Below are positions 14,676-23,589 of a DNA stretch of 64,000 nucleotides, piece after piece. This DNA is from Catellatospora sichuanensis (GTDB lineage: Bacteria; Actinomycetota; Actinomycetes; Mycobacteriales; Micromonosporaceae). The number at the start of each line of letters is the position of its first letter. The stretch's first letter is position 1. The position numbers were made by a program, and so were the translations under genes. The stretch is taken from positions 124,001 to 188,000 of the forward strand of contig NZ_VIQO01000026.1 in assembly GCF_007483665.1 (NCBI RefSeq), read 5' to 3'. The notes below the pieces were generated by a model. It was not told where the DNA came from. It saw only the letters and a list, made by a program, of their open reading frames with translations, and ran no database searches.

Positions 14676-15608
14676 GAGGCGCTGGGCGGTGGGGGCGGGT
14701 TCGGGTGCGGTGCCGGCTGGTTCGGTGGTGGTGGGCTGGGCCTTGGGGGTCGGTTTGCGGGTGGCGAGCCAGGAGCCGAGCAGGATCAGGACGAAGCCGA
14801 GGACAGTGGCCGGGGTGAGCGGTTCGGCTAGCAGGAGTACGCCGAGGCCGACCGCGACCGCGGGGCTCGTGTAGGAGACCAGGGCGGCGGAGCCGGCTCC
14901 GGCCAGGGCGATGAGTTTGTAGTAGACGAGGAACGCCAGGGCGGTGCTGAGCAGGCCGAGCGCGAGCACCGCGGCGGAGGCGTCCAGGCCGGGCAGGGTC
15001 TCGGGGGCGGCGAGCAGGCCCGCGGGCAGCAGCAGCACGCTGGCGATGCCGGTGGTGCCGACGACCACACCCAGCGGTGGTACGTCCGACAACTGCTTCT
15101 TCACCAGCGTGGTGGCCCCGGCGTACGACGCGCCGGCCAGCAGGACCAGGCCCGCGCCGACCAGTTCCAGGCGGTCGCCGCCACCGAGGTCGAAGCCGAC
15201 CACCGCGGCCACGCCGACCAGGCCGACGAACAGTCCCGACAGCTTGCGGGCGCCCGCCCGCTCGGAGGCGTCGAAGCGCAGCGCCAGCACCGCGATCAGC
15301 AGCGGCTGCGAGGCCAGCAGCAGCGCGGTCAGCGACGAGCTGATGTGGATCTCGCCGTACGTGATGAGCAGCTGCGGGGCGACGACGTGCAGCAGCGACA
15401 GCGCCCCGATGGCGGCCCACTTCCCGTGCAGCGCGGCCAGCGCACCCCGCCGGTAGGCCAGCGGCAGCAGCACCGCCACGGCGATCAGGGTGCGGCCGAG
15501 CACGACGACCGGCGGCGACAGCTCCGTCAGCGCGATCTTGATGAACAGGTACGGGATGCCCCAGAGCACCGACATCGCGGCCAGCAGGACCCAGGCTTGA
15601 CGCTTCAT
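14658..15608 (-). CDS. EamA family transporter (drug/metabolite transporter)
   Basis: A 316-residue membrane protein with ten predicted spans in two EamA repeats; characteristic stretches are AMSVLWGIPYLFIKIAL at the N-terminus and LSTALAFLVYYKLIALAG in the second repeat. The tail after about residue 285 is Pro/Thr-rich and cytoplasmic. Substrate unknown; amino acids or metabolites are usual. It is divergent from a LysR regulator across only 70 bases, a common arrangement for LysR-controlled EamA exporters. Its last codons and stop are provided by the palindrome at 14495-14675. Confidence 0.82.
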   Translation of the reverse strand: MKRQAWVLLAAMSVLWGIPYLFIKIALTELSPPVVVLGRTLIAVAVLLPLAYRRGALAALHGKWAAIGALSLLHVVAPQLLITYGEIHISSSLTALLLASQPLLIAVLALRFDASERAGARKLSGLFVGLVGVAAVVGFDLGGGDRLELVGAGLVLLAGASYAGATTLVKKQLSDVPPLGVVVGTTGIASVLLLPAGLLAAPETLPGLDASAAVLALGLLSTALAFLVYYKLIALAGAGSAALVSYTSPAVAVGLGVLLLAEPLTPATVLGFVLILLGSWLATRKPTPKAQPTTTEPAGTAPEPAPTAQRLPALTR

Positions 15609-15678
15609 GTGCTCAGCCTGGCGCGCTAGAGTTGTTAGCGGTAGTGATGACTTACTTACGTGGCTTGCAGAGGTTCTA

Positions 15679-16647
15679 ATGATCGACGTCCAGCGGCTGC
15701 GCATCCTGCGCGAGGTGGCCGAGCACGGCAGCTTCAGCGGCGCGGCGGCTGCGCTGCTGCTCACCCCGTCGGCGGTGTCCCAGCAGATTGCCGCGCTGGA
15801 GCGCAGCCTCGGCACGCCGGTGGTGGAACGGACCACCCGCGGCACCACCCTCACCGATCCGGGCCGGGTGCTGGTCGAGTCGGCCGGCGTGGTGCTGGCC
15901 GAGCTGGTGCACGCGCAGGAGCGCATCAGCCGGCTGGCGCAGGGCCGGGCCGAGCGGCTGGCCGTCGCGACCTTCATCAGCGGCGGGCAGCTGCTGCTCC
16001 CGCCCGCGCTGACCGGGTTCGCCGCGGCGCACCCGCGGGCCGAGCTGACCGTGCTGGAGAGCGAGACCGACGAGAGCCTGGCCCTGGTCCGCGAGGGCCG
16101 CGCGGAGCTGGCGCTGGTCTACCACTTCGACGGCCCGCCGCCGGTGCGACCGGGCGACCGCTCCGGCCTGGCCTGGACGCCGCTGCTCGAAGATCCGATG
16201 CGGATCGTGGTGCCCGCCGCGCACCCGCTGGCCGGGCGCGGCGGGGTCGACCTCGCCGAGCTGTCCGGGCAGCGGTGGGTGCAGGGCTGCGTCAGCGTCG
16301 GCGAGCTGCTCGACGGATACGCGGCGATCGCCGGGTTCGATGTCAACGTCTCCTGCAGCACCACCGACTACGGGTTCGCGGTGTCGCTGATCGCGGCCGG
16401 GGTCGGCATCGGCCTGATCCCGTCGGTGGCGCTGGCCGGGTCGCCGCCCGGGGTGTCGGTGCTGACCCTGCGTGCCCCGGCGCCGACCCGCTACATCGGC
16501 CTGGTCACCCGCCGCGGCAAGCAGTCCCCCCTGGTCGAAGAACTGACCCGCAACCTCCTGGCCGCCCCGGCAACCCTCGGCCTGCCCCGCCCCACCCCCA
16601 CCCCGCCAGCGCCAGCGCCAGCGCCAGCGCCAGCGCGCAACTCTTGA
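15679..16647 (+). CDS. LysR family regulator
   Basis: A 322-residue LysR-type protein: an N-terminal helix-turn-helix (LREVAEHGSFSGAAAALLLTPSAVSQQIAALERSLG) and a periplasmic-binding-like effector domain from about residue 90. The ATG at 15679 has AGAGG upstream. The protein ends in a Pro-Ala repeat coded by six CCAGCG hexamers. The last residues RNS and the TGA stop come from the family A palindrome, so the tail is probably not conserved. It likely controls the divergent EamA gene from the 70-base intergenic region. Confidence 0.85.
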   Translation: MIDVQRLRILREVAEHGSFSGAAAALLLTPSAVSQQIAALERSLGTPVVERTTRGTTLTDPGRVLVESAGVVLAELVHAQERISRLAQGRAERLAVATFISGGQLLLPPALTGFAAAHPRAELTVLESETDESLALVREGRAELALVYHFDGPPPVRPGDRSGLAWTPLLEDPMRIVVPAAHPLAGRGGVDLAELSGQRWVQGCVSVGELLDGYAAIAGFDVNVSCSTTDYGFAVSLIAAGVGIGLIPSVALAGSPPGVSVLTLRAPAPTRYIGLVTRRGKQSPLVEELTRNLLAAPATLGLPRPTPTPPAPAPAPAPARNS

Positions 16648-16698
16648 AGACTTGTGGCCTCCGCAGGTGCAGGAGGCCACAAGTCTTCAAAAAGTTGC
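16637..16698. terminator. Palindrome family A, copy 2
   Basis: Arms of about 24 bases (GCAACTCTTGAAGACTTGTG start) are almost perfectly complementary around a short loop. They separate the convergent LysR and quinoprotein genes. The left arm contributes the LysR stop codon. Outer sequence is shared with copies 1 and 3; the inner stem differs. Confidence 0.75.
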
Positions 16699-16729
16699 TG
16701 CAGGAGAGGACGGGGCGAGGCAGGGCGGG

Positions 16730-19495
16730 TTACTTGGCGATCGCCACCAGGGAGATGTCGTCGTTGAGGTCGGCGCCGACGTATTTGTGGTCGCCCGCGA
16801 CGTACAGGCGGCACGGGTTGATGTCGGCCAAGCCCTTGGCGCTGTCGTGGCGGCACACCACGGCCTCGTGGTCGGCCGCCACCTTCAGCGAGCTGATCTT
16901 GTCGTTGCCGACCGGGCCGATCTCCGCCGACTCGTAGATGCCGATGCCGTACTTGTTGGAGACACCCTTGAAGTCGCGGTCCCGGTAGACCGTCATCCGC
17001 GCGCCGTTGCTCGGCCCGGCCAGCACCGCCATCAGGGAGATCTTGTTGTCGAGCAGGCTGCCCTGCAGCGAGTGCTCGCCCGCGCCGAAGGTGCGGCAGG
17101 GGCCGAGGTCGCCCTTGTTCGAGAAGTTCTTGCCGTCGTTGCTGCACGCCACGAAGCGGTAGCCGGGCTCCACCCGGAACGACGTGATCGCGTCGTTGCC
17201 GACGACGCCGAGCTGCCCCTGCCAGGCCTGGTGGATACCGGGCGTGTACTGCTGGGCCTTGCCGGTCAGACCGGCCTCGCTGTACACGGTCACCGCCGGG
17301 CCGCCCACCGCGATGAGGTGGATGTTGTCCTCGAAGTTCGCGCCCAGCGCCGGGTGGTCGCCCGCGGTGAAGAACCGGCACGGGCCGACCTGGCCGCTGT
17401 TCACGCCCGCGTCGCGGTCGTGCTGGCAGACGATCGCCTCGTGCCCGGCGGCCACCTTCATCGACGTGGTCTCGGTGTCGACCTGGTTCAGCTCGCCCGC
17501 ACTGGCCTCGAAGCCGCCGACGCCGAGCGGCTGCGAGTCACCGGAGAAGTTCGTCCCGGTGTACGCCGTGACGCCCTTGCCCTTGGCGGGGCCGGACAGG
17601 ACGGCGATCATCGACGCCTGGTCGTTGAGATCCGCGCCGACGAACTCGTGCTGGCCGGGGCCGTAGTAGCGGCACATGCCCAGGTTCAGCGCGTTGGTGC
17701 GGCCCTGGGAGCTGTCGTCCTGGCACACCACGACGCGGTAGCCGGGACCGATCTTCATCGAGCTCATCTTGTCGTTGCCGACCGAGCCGAGCTCGCCCTT
17801 GGCGTTGTCGTGCACGCCCGCGCCGAGCGCCTGGAAGGAGCCCTTGAAGTCGCGGTCACCATAGATCATGACCGGTGAAGCGGCCTGCGACGGCGCGTAC
17901 CGCACCCGGTAGATCTTCGCGCCGGCCTTGGTGGGATCGGCACCGGTGTCCGGGTACAGGCCGGTGAAGTAGAGGCCGTCCTGGCCGACGGCAAGCCCGG
18001 CGACCGTCGTCTTGCCGCTGCCGTTGTACTCGACCAGCGTCTTCGGGCCGGTGACGGAGCCGTCGCCGTTGAACCCGAACTCGACGATGCGCTTGCCCTT
18101 CTCCTGCGGCCCGCTGGCGTAGGTCGGGCCGCTCTCGGAGACGAACGCGTGGCCCCATTTGTCCTCGGGGAAACCGCCCGCGTGGTGGTCGCTCTGCTCG
18201 GTGAAGGTGATGTTCACCGGCGCGTGCGTGCGCTCCCAGTAGTAGAGCGCGTTCTTCTTCATGTCGTTGACGCTGCCGCCCCAGCCGTAGTCCGTGCCCT
18301 TGGTGATGCGGGCGAGGCGGTCGTTGGCGCCGGGGCCGTTCTCCACGGAGTAGTGCTGGCCGTCGGCCGCGCGCCAGGCGCCGCCGAACGGGTTGCGCAG
18401 GCCGTACGCGAAGATCATGTCGCGGGCGCTGATGCCGTCGTCGTCGTTGTAGAACGGGTTGTCGCTGGGCACCGACCCGTCCAGGTTCAGCCGCAGCACC
18501 TTGCCCCGCGCCGAGTCCTTGTCCTGCGCCGTGTCGGGCTCCATGGCGTCGCCCATGTGCACGTAGAGCTTGCCGTCGGGCCCGAGGCTCAGGTTCGAGA
18601 TCTGGTGCGAGGCGCTCTGCGGCTCGTCGTCGAGGTCCAGGATGGTCTTCTGCGAACTCGCCGTCCTGCCGCCGTCGGTGCTGTGGAAGCGGACGACCTT
18701 CGGGTAGTAGTTGTCGCCGTCCTTGTAGACCATGGACGCGAAGATGTCGCCGGTCTCCGGCTCGATGACCAGGCCGGCCACGCCCATCTCACCGCTGCCC
18801 GGGAAGGCCTTGGTCGGGTCGTAGTCGAGCAGGTCGTCGGCGTACGTGGCGACCGAGTAGTCGCCCTTGACGACCTTGATCTTGCCGTAAAGCTCGGTCA
18901 CGTAGAACATCGGCTTCGACGGGTCGGCCACGTGGCCGGGCACCATGGCGATGTTGACCGGCAACTGGAACCCGCCGGCCACCTCCTCGACCTTGTAGCC
19001 GTCCTGCTTGACGACCCACTGCGGCGCGTCGGGCAGCGGCTTCTGCTCCTTGGCCGTGCGGAACGGACGCTCGGACCAGTTGCTCCACTCGGTGCCCGGA
19101 TCGCCGCTGCTGTCCTTGAAACGGACCCGCAGCTCGTAGTCCTTGTCCGGGATCAGGTCGGTGCGGCCGGCGTGCGAGTTCTCGAAGACGCCGTCGCCCA
19201 TGTGGATGTGGTTGCGCAGCACGCCGCCGGTGCAGCCGCTGGCCCAGACGCGCTCGCCGCCGCCGGTGACGATCTCCCATTCGCTGCACAGGTGCGCGTC
19301 GCCGTCGGGGTCGCTGAAGGGGGCGGCCTCCATATGCACGTCAGCGGCGCTGACCAGCATGTTGTCGGCACCGGGCTCGGTGATGGTGGGCGCGACCGGC
19401 GGCGCCGCGGCGTGCGCGGCCGGGCCGGGCATGGCGATCGAAAGAAGTCCTGACATCAGCGCCGCACCGACGGGCAGCGATCTCCGATGACCCAT
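16730..19495 (-). CDS. Secreted glucose/sorbosone dehydrogenase-like protein with four crystallin-like modules
   Basis: A 921-residue exported protein. A Sec signal peptide (RRSLPVGAALMSGLLSIAMP to about residue 34) is followed by a FnIII-like region (about 40-150). A glucose/sorbosone dehydrogenase-type beta-propeller follows (about 155-545; SNLSLGPDGKLYVHMGD and YGLRNPFGGAW are typical). Then come four repeats of about 90 residues. Each has a VxVY-x5-F-x-G start, VGND-x2-SS-x-KV, a VVC and a PCR cysteine, and a final LND-x-ISLIAV, resembling beta/gamma-crystallin modules. The propeller family uses PQQ to oxidise sugars; cofactor residues were not verified. The start at 19493-19495 is chosen for the GGAGGG site upstream. 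A strong hairpin lies downstream of the next gene upstream. Confidence 0.8.
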   Translation of the reverse strand: MGHRRSLPVGAALMSGLLSIAMPGPAAHAAAPPVAPTITEPGADNMLVSAADVHMEAAPFSDPDGDAHLCSEWEIVTGGGERVWASGCTGGVLRNHIHMGDGVFENSHAGRTDLIPDKDYELRVRFKDSSGDPGTEWSNWSERPFRTAKEQKPLPDAPQWVVKQDGYKVEEVAGGFQLPVNIAMVPGHVADPSKPMFYVTELYGKIKVVKGDYSVATYADDLLDYDPTKAFPGSGEMGVAGLVIEPETGDIFASMVYKDGDNYYPKVVRFHSTDGGRTASSQKTILDLDDEPQSASHQISNLSLGPDGKLYVHMGDAMEPDTAQDKDSARGKVLRLNLDGSVPSDNPFYNDDDGISARDMIFAYGLRNPFGGAWRAADGQHYSVENGPGANDRLARITKGTDYGWGGSVNDMKKNALYYWERTHAPVNITFTEQSDHHAGGFPEDKWGHAFVSESGPTYASGPQEKGKRIVEFGFNGDGSVTGPKTLVEYNGSGKTTVAGLAVGQDGLYFTGLYPDTGADPTKAGAKIYRVRYAPSQAASPVMIYGDRDFKGSFQALGAGVHDNAKGELGSVGNDKMSSMKIGPGYRVVVCQDDSSQGRTNALNLGMCRYYGPGQHEFVGADLNDQASMIAVLSGPAKGKGVTAYTGTNFSGDSQPLGVGGFEASAGELNQVDTETTSMKVAAGHEAIVCQHDRDAGVNSGQVGPCRFFTAGDHPALGANFEDNIHLIAVGGPAVTVYSEAGLTGKAQQYTPGIHQAWQGQLGVVGNDAITSFRVEPGYRFVACSNDGKNFSNKGDLGPCRTFGAGEHSLQGSLLDNKISLMAVLAGPSNGARMTVYRDRDFKGVSNKYGIGIYESAEIGPVGNDKISSLKVAADHEAVVCRHDSAKGLADINPCRLYVAGDHKYVGADLNDDISLVAIAK

Positions 19496-19646
19496 AGCGT
19501 GAAAGCCCTCCATCTCGTGTGGTGTCGCTGACAGTGCGCCAGGCTAACGAGCGGAATGCATAAAACAGGCTCTTACACGCTGATGACTCCAAATAAGCCC
19601 TAATTTCCCCAATACGCGTGGAGATGGGAATTGTCGGGAACTAAAC

Positions 19647-19684
19647 AGCTGCGCCCGCCCCACGGAAACGGGGCGGGCGCAGCT
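19647..19684. terminator. Strong intrinsic terminator
   Basis: Perfect 15-bp arms (AGCTGCGCCCGCCCC and complement) with an 8-base loop. On the minus strand the hairpin follows the mannanase stop (19701) and is followed by TGTTTAGTT. On the plus strand it is followed by TTTT. It would end the mannanase transcript before the quinoprotein gene. Confidence 0.85.
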
Positions 19685-19700
19685 TTTCGCAACGCGGGTG

Positions 19701-21587
19701 TCAGCTACGCGTGCAGGTCAACGCGGGTACCGCGTTGGCGGAGTTGTTCCAGGTCCCGGTGAATCCGAACGACGTCGTCGCATTCGGGCCGAGGTTGCCG
19801 TTGTAGCCCATGTTGCGCACGCTGTGGCTCGCGCCGCTGGCGGTGTCCTGGGCGTTCCAGATCTGCGTGATGGTCTGACCGTTGGCGAACGTCCAGGTCA
19901 CGGTCCAGCTGGTGCTGGCGGTGGCGCCGTTGGTCACGGTCACTCCGGCCTGGAAGCCGCCGGGCCACTGGTTGGTGATCGCGTACGTCGCCGTGCAGCC
20001 GCCCGTGCCGCCGCCGGTCTGCGTGGTCACGCTCACCGTGGACGAGCGCGTCGAGCGGTTGCCCGCGGCGTCCTTGGCGTACACGGCCAGGGTGTACTGC
20101 GTGGCGGCGGTCAGGCCGGTCAGCGACGCGGAGTTGCCGCTCGGCGAAGCCAGCACCGTCTCCGTCGAACCCGACACCCGCACCACGTCATACCCGGTCA
20201 CCGCGACGTTGTCCGTCGACGCCGTCCAGGACAGGCTCAGCGAGGACGAGGTCACGCTCGACGCGGACGGCGTGCCCGGCGTCGTCGGGGCCTGCGTGTC
20301 GCCGCCGGTGCCCGACGTGGTCACGTTCACCGTGGACGAACGCGTCGAACGGTTGCCCGCCGCGTCCTTGGCGTACACGGCCAGGGTGTATTGCGTGCCC
20401 GCGGACAGGCCGGTCAGCGACGCCGAATTGCCGCTCGGCGAAGCCAGCACCGTCTCCGTCGAACCAGACACCCGCACCACGTCATACCCGGTCACGCCCA
20501 CGTTGTCGGTCGACGCGGTCCAGGCCAGCGACAGCGACGACGAGGTCACGTTCGACGCCGTCGGGGTGCCCGGCGTCGTCGGGGCCTGCGTGTCGCCGCC
20601 GGTGTTGTAGATGGTCGCCTGCGTCGAGGTGGTGGACAGGCCGTTCGCGCCGGTGATGTAGCGGTTGCCCCAGGTGCTGCGCTGGGCCGGGTTGAAGCTC
20701 GTCACCATGTCGAGGTATTCGACGCCGCCGCCGTTGCCGCTCCACGACCAGCCCATGTTGCCGATACCGGCGGTCTGGGTCTTGGCCATGATGGTGGCCT
20801 CGTCGGGGTTGCCGTCCGAGTGGTTGTCCCCGAACTCGCACACGCACAGCGCCAGGTTGCGGCTGGTGAACGAGTCGATGTACGCGTTCACCTCGGCGGC
20901 GGTGTCGAACACGCCGTACATGTGCACGCTGAAGATGGTGTTGCCGGTGGTGTCGGCGGCCAGCACGCTCGGCGCGTTGTCGCGCATCGTGAACGACCAG
21001 TCCTGGCCCCAGTTCGGCGCATCCACCATGATCGTGTGCTGGAACCCGGCGCTGCGCAGCCGCTGGATGGCGCTCTTGGTGGCGTCGGTCCAGTTCGGGG
21101 TGACCGCGTTGTTGCCGATCGGCTCGTTGCCGATGTTGAGGATGACGTAGTTCTCCTGGCCGGTCAGCGCGCTCTGGATGCTGATCCAGTAGTTCACCGC
21201 CGCGTCCAGGCTGACCGAGCCGCTCTGCTCACCGAAACCGGTGGTGTCGTGGTTCTCCAGTACGCAGATCAGCTTGTTGGTCTTGCACAGCGAGATGACG
21301 TTGGCCACGTCGCTGGCGGTGTTGGTGGTCCAGCGCCCACCGGACAGCACCACCCGCACGGAGTTGGCCCCGGCCGCCTTGATGTTGGCGAAGGAGCTGG
21401 TCTGGGTGGCGTACCAGGCGTGCGGGTGGTTGATGCCGCGCAGCTTGAGGGCGGTGCCGTTGGCCTCGACGAGCCTGCCGTTGGATACCCGGATGCCGGT
21501 GGCGGCCTGCGCCGGCTGGCTGAAGGCCACCACGGCGGCGGCCAGCGTCAGTATGGACGCAGCCGCGAGCGCGATCTTTCGTTTCAT
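19701..21587 (-). CDS. Secreted GH5 endo-beta-1,4-mannanase with two FnIII and a CBM2
   Basis: A 628-residue secreted enzyme. The signal peptide ends near AAAVVAFSQPAQA. The GH5 catalytic domain (about 30-330) resembles subfamily 8 actinobacterial mannanases: LRGINHPHAWYAT, SVRVVLSGGRWT, acid/base Glu in NIGNEP, and nucleophile Glu in CVCEFGDNHSDGNPDE. Two nearly identical FnIII modules (about 333-430 and 431-528) and a C-terminal CBM2 (about 530-628, with conserved Trp and terminal Cys pair) follow. It hydrolyses mannan or glucomannan outside the cell. GAGGTG lies just before the ATG. Two AACCGGTT palindromes upstream are candidate LacI-type operator sites. Confidence 0.9.
   Translation of the reverse strand: MKRKIALAAASILTLAAAVVAFSQPAQAATGIRVSNGRLVEANGTALKLRGINHPHAWYATQTSSFANIKAAGANSVRVVLSGGRWTTNTASDVANVISLCKTNKLICVLENHDTTGFGEQSGSVSLDAAVNYWISIQSALTGQENYVILNIGNEPIGNNAVTPNWTDATKSAIQRLRSAGFQHTIMVDAPNWGQDWSFTMRDNAPSVLAADTTGNTIFSVHMYGVFDTAAEVNAYIDSFTSRNLALCVCEFGDNHSDGNPDEATIMAKTQTAGIGNMGWSWSGNGGGVEYLDMVTSFNPAQRSTWGNRYITGANGLSTTSTQATIYNTGGDTQAPTTPGTPTASNVTSSSLSLAWTASTDNVGVTGYDVVRVSGSTETVLASPSGNSASLTGLSAGTQYTLAVYAKDAAGNRSTRSSTVNVTTSGTGGDTQAPTTPGTPSASSVTSSSLSLSWTASTDNVAVTGYDVVRVSGSTETVLASPSGNSASLTGLTAATQYTLAVYAKDAAGNRSTRSSTVSVTTQTGGGTGGCTATYAITNQWPGGFQAGVTVTNGATASTSWTVTWTFANGQTITQIWNAQDTASGASHSVRNMGYNGNLGPNATTSFGFTGTWNNSANAVPALTCTRS
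20020..20602. repeat. Tandem duplication of the FnIII module within the mannanase
   Basis: Two copies with a period of 294 bases (98 codons) encode the FnIII modules. They are nearly identical at DNA level, including third codon positions over long stretches (the VVRVSGSTETVLASPSGNSA segment). This indicates recent duplication or gene conversion. Confidence 0.8.
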
Positions 21588-21717
21588 GTTCACCTCGGAG
21601 GGAGCAGCCCCGCCGGCGTTGCCGACACGGGGGACGGACACGAGGACTCGGGATGACGCAGCCCGACGGCTCCCTACAAGCGTCGGCATCAGCATAGGCG
21701 GATGCAACGATGCAAGC

Positions 21718-21783
21718 AACCGGTTAAGGTGCCCTCTCCGGCTGCCACACGTCCCGTGGTCGAGTCCGGACTGAACCGGTTCA
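21718..21783. promoter_or_regulatory. Two AACCGGTT palindromes in the mannanase/LPVTG divergent region
   Basis: AACCGGTT occurs at 21719-21726 and again within the perfect 12-bp palindrome TGAACCGGTTCA at 21772-21783, 54 bases apart. The 352-base divergent region (21588-21939) otherwise holds repeated GATGCAA motifs and a possible promoter close to the LPVTG gene. Spaced paired palindromes fit a LacI-type catabolic repressor. No such gene is in the window. Confidence 0.5.
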
Positions 21784-21939
21784 CCCCAGAACTCCCTACC
21801 CGGCGGACCGGCGAACATGTCCGACAGGCCAGGTCCCGCCGCCGACCGGCCACAGCCTGACCGGCGGGCCGGTAGCCGTAAATCGTCCTACGTATCATGC
21901 GACGGCACGATCATCACCCACGGGAGGATGCAACACCCC

Positions 21940-23472
21940 ATGAGACTGCCCATCCCTCGCCGCCTGCTGGCGGTGGTCGCCGTCGCCGCAGCCGCCCTCG
22001 CGCTGAGCCCGGCCCCCGTCCACGCCGCCGGCCACACCACGGCCAGCCTCCCAGACATCACCATCGGCACCACCGGTGCGCCCGGCAAGGCGTTCCAGCT
22101 TTCCGCGTTCACCGAGGGGGGCACCGTCGGCGGAAAGGTCACGCTCGACTTCAGCAAGCTCGACGGCATCGCCACCCCGTCGTTCCCGGCCAAGGACATT
22201 CCCTGCGCCGTCACCGGGCTTACCGGTGTCTGCAACCTGCCCGACGGCGGCGTCGGCGTCCTGATCCCGGTGCTGCTGGTCCCCGGTCCCGGGGCGACGG
22301 AGGGGGTCAAGGCCGAGATCACGGTGACCGCTCACGCCGGCGGCGTGCAGACCTCCACGGACACCGGCGAGGTGACCGTCCGCAGCGGCGTGGACCTCGT
22401 GGTGCTGGACCAGGGCTCGACTCAGCACCCGAAGATCGGCGACGAGGTCGCCGTGCCGGTGAAGCTGACCAACGTCGGGGACAAGGCGGCGCCGTCGCTT
22501 GAGTTCTTCTTCCGGTTCACCCACGGCATCGAGCCGGCGCGGTACACCAACTGCCTGTACGCCCCGTGGGAGGAGCGCGGCGGCACCCACGTGCTGTGCA
22601 CCATCGCGCAGTCCGTCGCGCCGGGCACGAGCTACCTCGTGCCGGGCGGCTTCAAGGCCACCGTCAAGGCCGACACCTCCATGACGGAACGCGGCGACAT
22701 GATCGTGGCCGTCGGCGCGGAGATCTCGGCCGAGGTGCGTGCCCGGCTCGACTTCGAAAAGGCGACGTCGGGCCACGAGCTCACCCTCGTCGCGGAGGCC
22801 GCCCCGAAGAGCCGGGCGCTGGTCACCGAGATCGACGGCCAGGACAACTGGACGGACATGTCCTGGCGCGTGGAGACCGTTCTCGACCTGGCGGCGAAGG
22901 GCGCGGCCCTGACCGGTGCGGTCGGTGATGTGGTCACCGCGAACCTGGGTGTCACGAACAACGGCCCCGCGTCGGACAGCGACGAGGGCAGCGGGGACGG
23001 CGCCGTGGTGTACGGCGTCACCGTCCCGGGGTGGGCCAAGGCCGTGCAGGTCCCGGCCCGGTGCGTGGCGCTCGCGAAGGCCGCCGACGGCACGATCGAC
23101 CCCCTCGGTTGGGGGCAGGCCGGTCACCGGCACTACCGCTGCCAGCCCGACGACCTCTTCGTCGGCGTCGGCGAGACGGTCACGGTGCCGTTCAGGTTCG
23201 AGATCGTCGCCGAGTCCGGCACGGACGGCGCGGTCGACCTGACCTCGATCGACATGGGCGAGCCGCACACCGACCCGAACAACGCGAACAACATTGCCAA
23301 GATCACGCTCGGCGGCGGTGACACCGATGGCAACGGCGGCACCGGCGGCGGCCTTCCGGTCACCGGCGTGCAAACCGGCGTCATCGCCGGCGTCGGCGGC
23401 GCGCTCGTGCTGCTCGGCGGCGTCGTGTTCCTGACGGCCCGCCGCCGGCGCATGCCGGTCGAACCGAGCTGA
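21940..23472 (+). CDS. Sortase-anchored surface protein (LPVTG)
   Basis: A 510-residue exported protein: a Sec signal peptide (RRLLAVVAVAAAALALSPAPVHA), a long beta-rich extracellular part, and a complete C-terminal sorting signal. The signal consists of LPVTG, a hydrophobic span (GVIAGVGGALVLLGGVVFLTA) and the basic tail RRRRMPVEPS. The middle contains repeated adhesion-like or DUF11-like beta modules (IGDEVAVPVKLTNVGDKAAPS; GAVGDVVTANLGVTNNGPASD). A class E or F sortase would attach it to the wall; none is in the window. Two ATGs compete: 21940, used here, and 21928, which is too close to the GGGAGG site. Confidence 0.82.
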   Translation: MRLPIPRRLLAVVAVAAAALALSPAPVHAAGHTTASLPDITIGTTGAPGKAFQLSAFTEGGTVGGKVTLDFSKLDGIATPSFPAKDIPCAVTGLTGVCNLPDGGVGVLIPVLLVPGPGATEGVKAEITVTAHAGGVQTSTDTGEVTVRSGVDLVVLDQGSTQHPKIGDEVAVPVKLTNVGDKAAPSLEFFFRFTHGIEPARYTNCLYAPWEERGGTHVLCTIAQSVAPGTSYLVPGGFKATVKADTSMTERGDMIVAVGAEISAEVRARLDFEKATSGHELTLVAEAAPKSRALVTEIDGQDNWTDMSWRVETVLDLAAKGAALTGAVGDVVTANLGVTNNGPASDSDEGSGDGAVVYGVTVPGWAKAVQVPARCVALAKAADGTIDPLGWGQAGHRHYRCQPDDLFVGVGETVTVPFRFEIVAESGTDGAVDLTSIDMGEPHTDPNNANNIAKITLGGGDTDGNGGTGGGLPVTGVQTGVIAGVGGALVLLGGVVFLTARRRRMPVEPS

Positions 23473-23491
23473 CCCGGGGCTCAGGCTCAAC

Positions 23492-23521
23492 GTGGCCGCC
23501 GGGCTGACGCCCGGCGGCCAC
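23492..23521. terminator. GC-rich terminator hairpin
   Basis: GTGGCCGCCGGGC and its perfect complement flank a 4-base loop, followed by CGTCGTTTT on the plus strand. It lies between the convergent LPVTG and fusion genes and would end the LPVTG transcript. Confidence 0.8.
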
Positions 23522-23589
23522 CGTCGTTTTCGGTGCCGGCACGCCGAGGACGACCCGCACGAGAGTCGGCCCTGGCTCGACCGGGAAGG

